The notes beneath the pieces were generated by a model. It ran no database searches. It worked only from the letters and a program-made list of their open reading frames with translations, and was not told the origin of the DNA. The translations under genes were made by a program, and so were the position numbers. From positions 31,872 to 95,871 of the forward strand of contig NZ_JACKTL010000059.1 in the NCBI RefSeq assembly GCF_025822245.1: a stretch of DNA of 64,000 nucleotides, read 5' to 3'. This document shows, piece after piece, positions 61,470 to 64,000 of this stretch (position 1 is the first letter of the stretch; each line of letters begins with the position of its first letter). The stretch comes from Mycolicibacterium hodleri. GTDB lineage: Bacteria; Actinomycetota; Actinomycetes; Mycobacteriales; Mycobacteriaceae.

Positions 61470-62201
61470 ATGTCGGTGATGCACGCCGTCGAGCACCCCA
61501 GCGCGACCCTCGAGGGCGACCGTCTCGACGAGATGCCGGACGAGGGAATCGACGCCCAGGATCTCGCGGATCGAGCCGATGCCGAGGCGACGGCGGCCGA
61601 AGAGGTTGCCGCGGCAGCGAGGGCGCGTGCCCGCGAGCTGCGCGGGTCTGCCGCCACGGATCAGGAAGCGCAATCCGAACCCGACGGCGCGGTCACGAGC
61701 ACGCGTCGGTGGCGCCGACCACGGCTCGCGACGGTGCTAGCCAGCATTGCCGTGGTTGCGACGTGCGCGTTGGTGGCGGCGAGCGGATACCTGCTCTGGC
61801 ACCACCAACGGGTGGGCGAGGAGCAGCAGCGACGAGCGGAGTTCGCCGCTGCCGCACGGCAGGCCGTGGTGACCCTGATGTCGATCGACGGCTCGAAGGC
61901 GCAGGAGGACGTCCAACGGATCATCGACAGTTCCACCGGGCAGTTCCGGGACGACTTCCAGAACAGCGCAAAGGAATTCGTCGATGTCGCCAAGGAATCG
62001 AAGTCGGTGACGACGGCGTCGGTCAAGGCCAGTGCCGTCGAATCCATGTCGGAGGATTCGGCGGTGGTGCTAGTCACCGCGGCCACGACCATCAACAACA
62101 CCGCCGGCGCCAACCAACAGCCGCGAACGTGGCGGCTGAGTGTGGACGTCGTCCGTGACGGTGGACAGATCAAGATGTCGAAGGTGGATTTCGTTCCATG
62201 A
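61470..62201 (+). CDS. Mce-associated membrane protein
   Basis: A 243-residue protein of the Mce-associated (Mam) family: acidic, Ala/Glu-rich cytoplasmic N terminus (AEATAAEEVAAAARARAREL), one membrane span (SIAVVATCALVAASGYLLW) near residues 88-110, then a periplasmic NTF2-like domain ending RLSVDVVRDGGQIKMSKVD. Mam proteins stabilise or link Mce complexes. AGGAG precedes the ATG at 61470 by five bases. Coupled to the next Mam gene by four bases. Confidence 0.85.
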   Translation: MSVMHAVEHPSATLEGDRLDEMPDEGIDAQDLADRADAEATAAEEVAAAARARARELRGSAATDQEAQSEPDGAVTSTRRWRRPRLATVLASIAVVATCALVAASGYLLWHHQRVGEEQQRRAEFAAAARQAVVTLMSIDGSKAQEDVQRIIDSSTGQFRDDFQNSAKEFVDVAKESKSVTTASVKASAVESMSEDSAVVLVTAATTINNTAGANQQPRTWRLSVDVVRDGGQIKMSKVDFVP

Positions 62202-62842
62202 GCGTGCTCGAGAGCAAGACCGACCTGCCCGACGTCGACGAGCTGGACGACGACACTCCCGATGGGGACGCCGTCGAGGCCGAATCGGCCGCGGAGGAGT
62301 CCACCCAGGAGGGCTCGGACGAGGAGTCCTCCGAACGGCGACGACACCGGGCCGGAGGGCTTCTCGCGCACTGGCGCGCGTTGGCGATCTGCTTGGCGCT
62401 GGTGGCGTCCGCCGCGACGGCGTCCTGGCTGTACTTCGGGCAATACCGGACCGACCAGCTCACCGCGGCGGCCACCAGCGACGTCGTCGACGCGGCGACC
62501 AAGGGCAGCGTGGCGCTCCTGTCCTATGCACCCGACACGGTGGATGCCGATCTCGCGGCGGCACAATCGAATCTGACCGGCGAATTCCTGACCTACTACG
62601 GCGAATTCGCCAAACAGATCGTCGCTCCGGCCACCAAGCAGCGCGACGTTCGGACCACCGCGACAGTCGTGCGTGCGGCCCCCGCCGAGGTGAATCCGAA
62701 CGACGCCAAGGTCCTGGTCTTCCTCAACCAGGTCACCGTCAGTCGTGACAGTCCCGATCCCGTGCAGGCGGCCAGCAGTGTCCTCGTGGGTCTCGTGAAG
62801 GTCGACGGACGATGGCTCATCTCGTCGTTCGATCCCATCTAG
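62198..62842 (+). CDS. Mce-associated membrane protein
   Basis: A 214-residue Mam-family protein: acidic N terminus (DELDDDTPDGDAVEAESAAE), one membrane span (LAICLALVASAATASWLYF) near residues 62-80, and a periplasmic domain with the typical close VGLVKVDGRWLISSFDP. It overlaps the upstream Mam gene (ATGA) and ends the mce cluster. It is probably part of the Mce complex. Confidence 0.85.
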   Translation: MSVLESKTDLPDVDELDDDTPDGDAVEAESAAEESTQEGSDEESSERRRHRAGGLLAHWRALAICLALVASAATASWLYFGQYRTDQLTAAATSDVVDAATKGSVALLSYAPDTVDADLAAAQSNLTGEFLTYYGEFAKQIVAPATKQRDVRTTATVVRAAPAEVNPNDAKVLVFLNQVTVSRDSPDPVQAASSVLVGLVKVDGRWLISSFDPI

Positions 62843-62919
62843 CCTCGGCCTCGTCGTCGTGTGAGCTAGCCGACGTCCGGTCAGCGGACGAACCAGCGCA
62901 CCGCGCACCGCGCCCGAGT

Positions 62920-62948
62920 CAACATGATCCGACACGCGAATCATGTTG
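62920..62948. promoter_or_regulatory. 9-base inverted repeat at the start of the hydratase gene
   Basis: CAACATGAT (62920-62928) and ATCATGTTG (62940-62948) are perfect arms around an 11-base spacer. The right arm contains the ATG at 62943. It is either an operator next to a promoter, in which case translation may start at the GTG at 62964, or an mRNA hairpin that hides the start. Confidence 0.55.
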
Positions 62949-63806
62949 GACGAGAGGGCTTCAGTGCACGGCGACGACGATGTGGTGACCTACTCCGTCA
63001 CCGACGGACTGGCAATGATCACCATGAACCGGCCGCAATACCGCAATGCGCAGAACTCGGCGATGACCTACGCACTGGACGCGGCGTTCACCCGAGCCGT
63101 CGACGACGCCGACGTCCACGTCATCGTATTGCGCGGAAACGGAGATCATTTCAGTGCGGGCCACGACATCGGCACACCGGAACGCGATCATCACGTGCGC
63201 TACGACAACCGGGCCGTGCTGTGGTGGGATCACGTGGACAGGTCGGGGGGAGACCAGCGTTTCGCACGGGAGGCGGAGGTCTATCTGGGCATGTGTCGCC
63301 GCTGGCGCGAGATCCCCAAGCCGGTGATCGCCATGGTCCAGGGTGCCTGTGTCGCAGGCGGCTTGATGTTGGCCTGGGTGTGCGACCTGATCGTCGCCTC
63401 CGACGACGCGTTCTTCTCAGATCCCGTGCTGCGGATGGGAATACCGGGGGTGGAGTACTTCGCGCACCCGTGGGTGCTGGGAACGCGATTCGCCAAGGAG
63501 ATCCTGTACACCGGTGACCGGTTCACGGCCCAACGCGCCCACGAAGTGGGCATGGTGAGCCACGTGGTGCCGCGCGAGCGACTCGCGGCGGAGACGGTGG
63601 CGTTGGCCTCGCGCGTCGCGGCCATGCCGATGTTCGGTCTCGCGCTCGCCAAGAAGGCTGTCAACCAGTGCGAAGACCAGATGGGATTGCGTAACGGAAT
63701 GGACGCAGCGTTCGGCCTGCACCACTTCGCGCACGCCCACAACGCCGAGTCGAGTGTCGATTCACTCGGTGGGGTCGGCCTCGAGGCAATGAGGGGCAAG
63801 GCGTGA
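62943..63806 (+). CDS. enoyl-CoA hydratase/isomerase
   Basis: A 287-residue crotonase-family protein: GDHFSAGHDIG and VQGACVAGGLMLAWVCD (oxyanion hole), then DPVLRMGIPGVEYFAHPW with Glu. It hydrates or isomerises an enoyl-CoA. It begins an operon with the HsaE-like gene, overlapping it by four bases, so it works on the same pathway. ATG at 62943 lies inside an inverted repeat; GTG at 62964 is an alternative that removes seven residues. Residues 85-110 (RDHHVRYDNRAVLWWDHVDR) form a family insert seen in a mycobacterial EchA group. Confidence 0.85.
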   Translation: MLDERASVHGDDDVVTYSVTDGLAMITMNRPQYRNAQNSAMTYALDAAFTRAVDDADVHVIVLRGNGDHFSAGHDIGTPERDHHVRYDNRAVLWWDHVDRSGGDQRFAREAEVYLGMCRRWREIPKPVIAMVQGACVAGGLMLAWVCDLIVASDDAFFSDPVLRMGIPGVEYFAHPWVLGTRFAKEILYTGDRFTAQRAHEVGMVSHVVPRERLAAETVALASRVAAMPMFGLALAKKAVNQCEDQMGLRNGMDAAFGLHHFAHAHNAESSVDSLGGVGLEAMRGKA

Positions 63807-64000
63807 CGCTGGCTCCGACGATCCGTGCCGAGTTGGCCGCGGAGTTGGCCGAGGCTGAGCGGGGCAGGGTGCCGATGACGCCGTTGACTGATCGGTACGC
63901 CGAGATCGACGTGGTCGACGCTTATGAGATTCAGCTGTTGAACATTCGTCAGCGGGTGGCCGAGGGTGCGCGGGTGGTCGGGCACAAGGTGGGTTTGTCG
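63803..64000 (+). CDS. hsaE: HsaE-like 2-hydroxypenta-2,4-dienoate hydratase, 5' part
   Basis: The first 66 codons of a 2-keto-4-pentenoate hydratase, cut by the right window edge. Visible segments are RVPMTPLTDRYAEIDVVDAY and IRQRVAEGARVVGHKVGLS, matching the N-terminal region of HsaE/MhpD proteins including the GHKVGL strand. These hydrate the dienoate released by HsaD; HsaG and HsaF then follow and may lie just outside. GTG start in a GTGA overlap with the hydratase gene. Confidence 0.82.
   Translation, partial: MTLAPTIRAELAAELAEAERGRVPMTPLTDRYAEIDVVDAYEIQLLNIRQRVAEGARVVGHKVGLS

Noticed and set aside
1..64000. tRNA, rRNA, CRISPR array, insertion sequence or prophage
   Set aside because: I found no transposase, integrase, direct-repeat array or tRNA-like cloverleaf while reading the window. 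The region looks like stable chromosome. A tRNAscan or repeat search could change this.

Overview
This window is a high-GC actinobacterial chromosome segment that reads as mycobacterial (Mycobacterium/Mycolicibacterium-like). The evidence is a complete mce transporter operon (two YrbE permeases, six Mce proteins, two Mce-associated membrane proteins), a leaderless-type SodA, a BacA/Rv1819c-type ABC protein, a 945-residue decarboxylase of the Rv2531c type, F420/FMN luciferase-like enzymes, and many GTG starts with 1-8 base gene overlaps. The genus is inferred from gene content, not from a marker gene.

Layout. Bases 1-13,800 are mostly housekeeping: the end of a DUF2231 membrane protein, a decayed acyl-CoA dehydrogenase, a luciferase-like oxidoreductase, sodA, a cystathionine beta-synthase-like gene, small helical and ANTAR proteins, the large decarboxylase, and two divergent ABC transporters. 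Bases 13,830-19,010 carry kshA with a small CxxC partner, a divergent kstD, a PadR regulator, an HsaB-like flavin reductase and a hotdog thioesterase. Bases 19,006-30,970 are a long minus-strand catabolic block: FadD, alcohol dehydrogenase, aldehyde dehydrogenase, enoyl-CoA hydratase, two different acyl-CoA dehydrogenase subunits, then SnoaL-like proteins, SDRs and an esterase. Bases 31,071-39,737 hold a Baeyer-Villiger-type monooxygenase and SDR, an unrecognised protein divergent from a TetR with a perfect palindromic operator, two small ferredoxin-fold-type proteins, an Old Yellow Enzyme, an esterase and an IclR regulator. Bases 39,837-44,613 are a minus-strand operon, KshB-like, HsaA-like, HsaC-like and a KstD-like flavoprotein, ending at a strong terminator. 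Bases 44,772-50,470 carry a second Baeyer-Villiger enzyme, two SDRs, a luciferase-like enzyme, a SnoaL protein and an HsaD-like hydrolase. Bases 50,699-62,842 are the mce operon. Bases 62,943-64,000 begin a further operon: an enoyl-CoA hydratase and the start of an HsaE-like hydratase.

How the genes fit together. Ring opening of a 3-ketosteroid needs KstD plus KshAB, then HsaAB, HsaC, HsaD and HsaE. A homologue of every one of these is present here, scattered over about 50 kb and mixed with side-chain-type activation and beta-oxidation genes, two Baeyer-Villiger monooxygenases and a dedicated Mce lipid importer. The simplest reading is a second steroid or steroid-like (bile acid, plant sterol or terpenoid) catabolic island, regulated locally by TetR, IclR and PadR proteins. 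The substrate cannot be told from sequence. Several start sites lie 6-7 bases after a TAnnnT-like -10 box, which suggests leaderless transcripts in this island.
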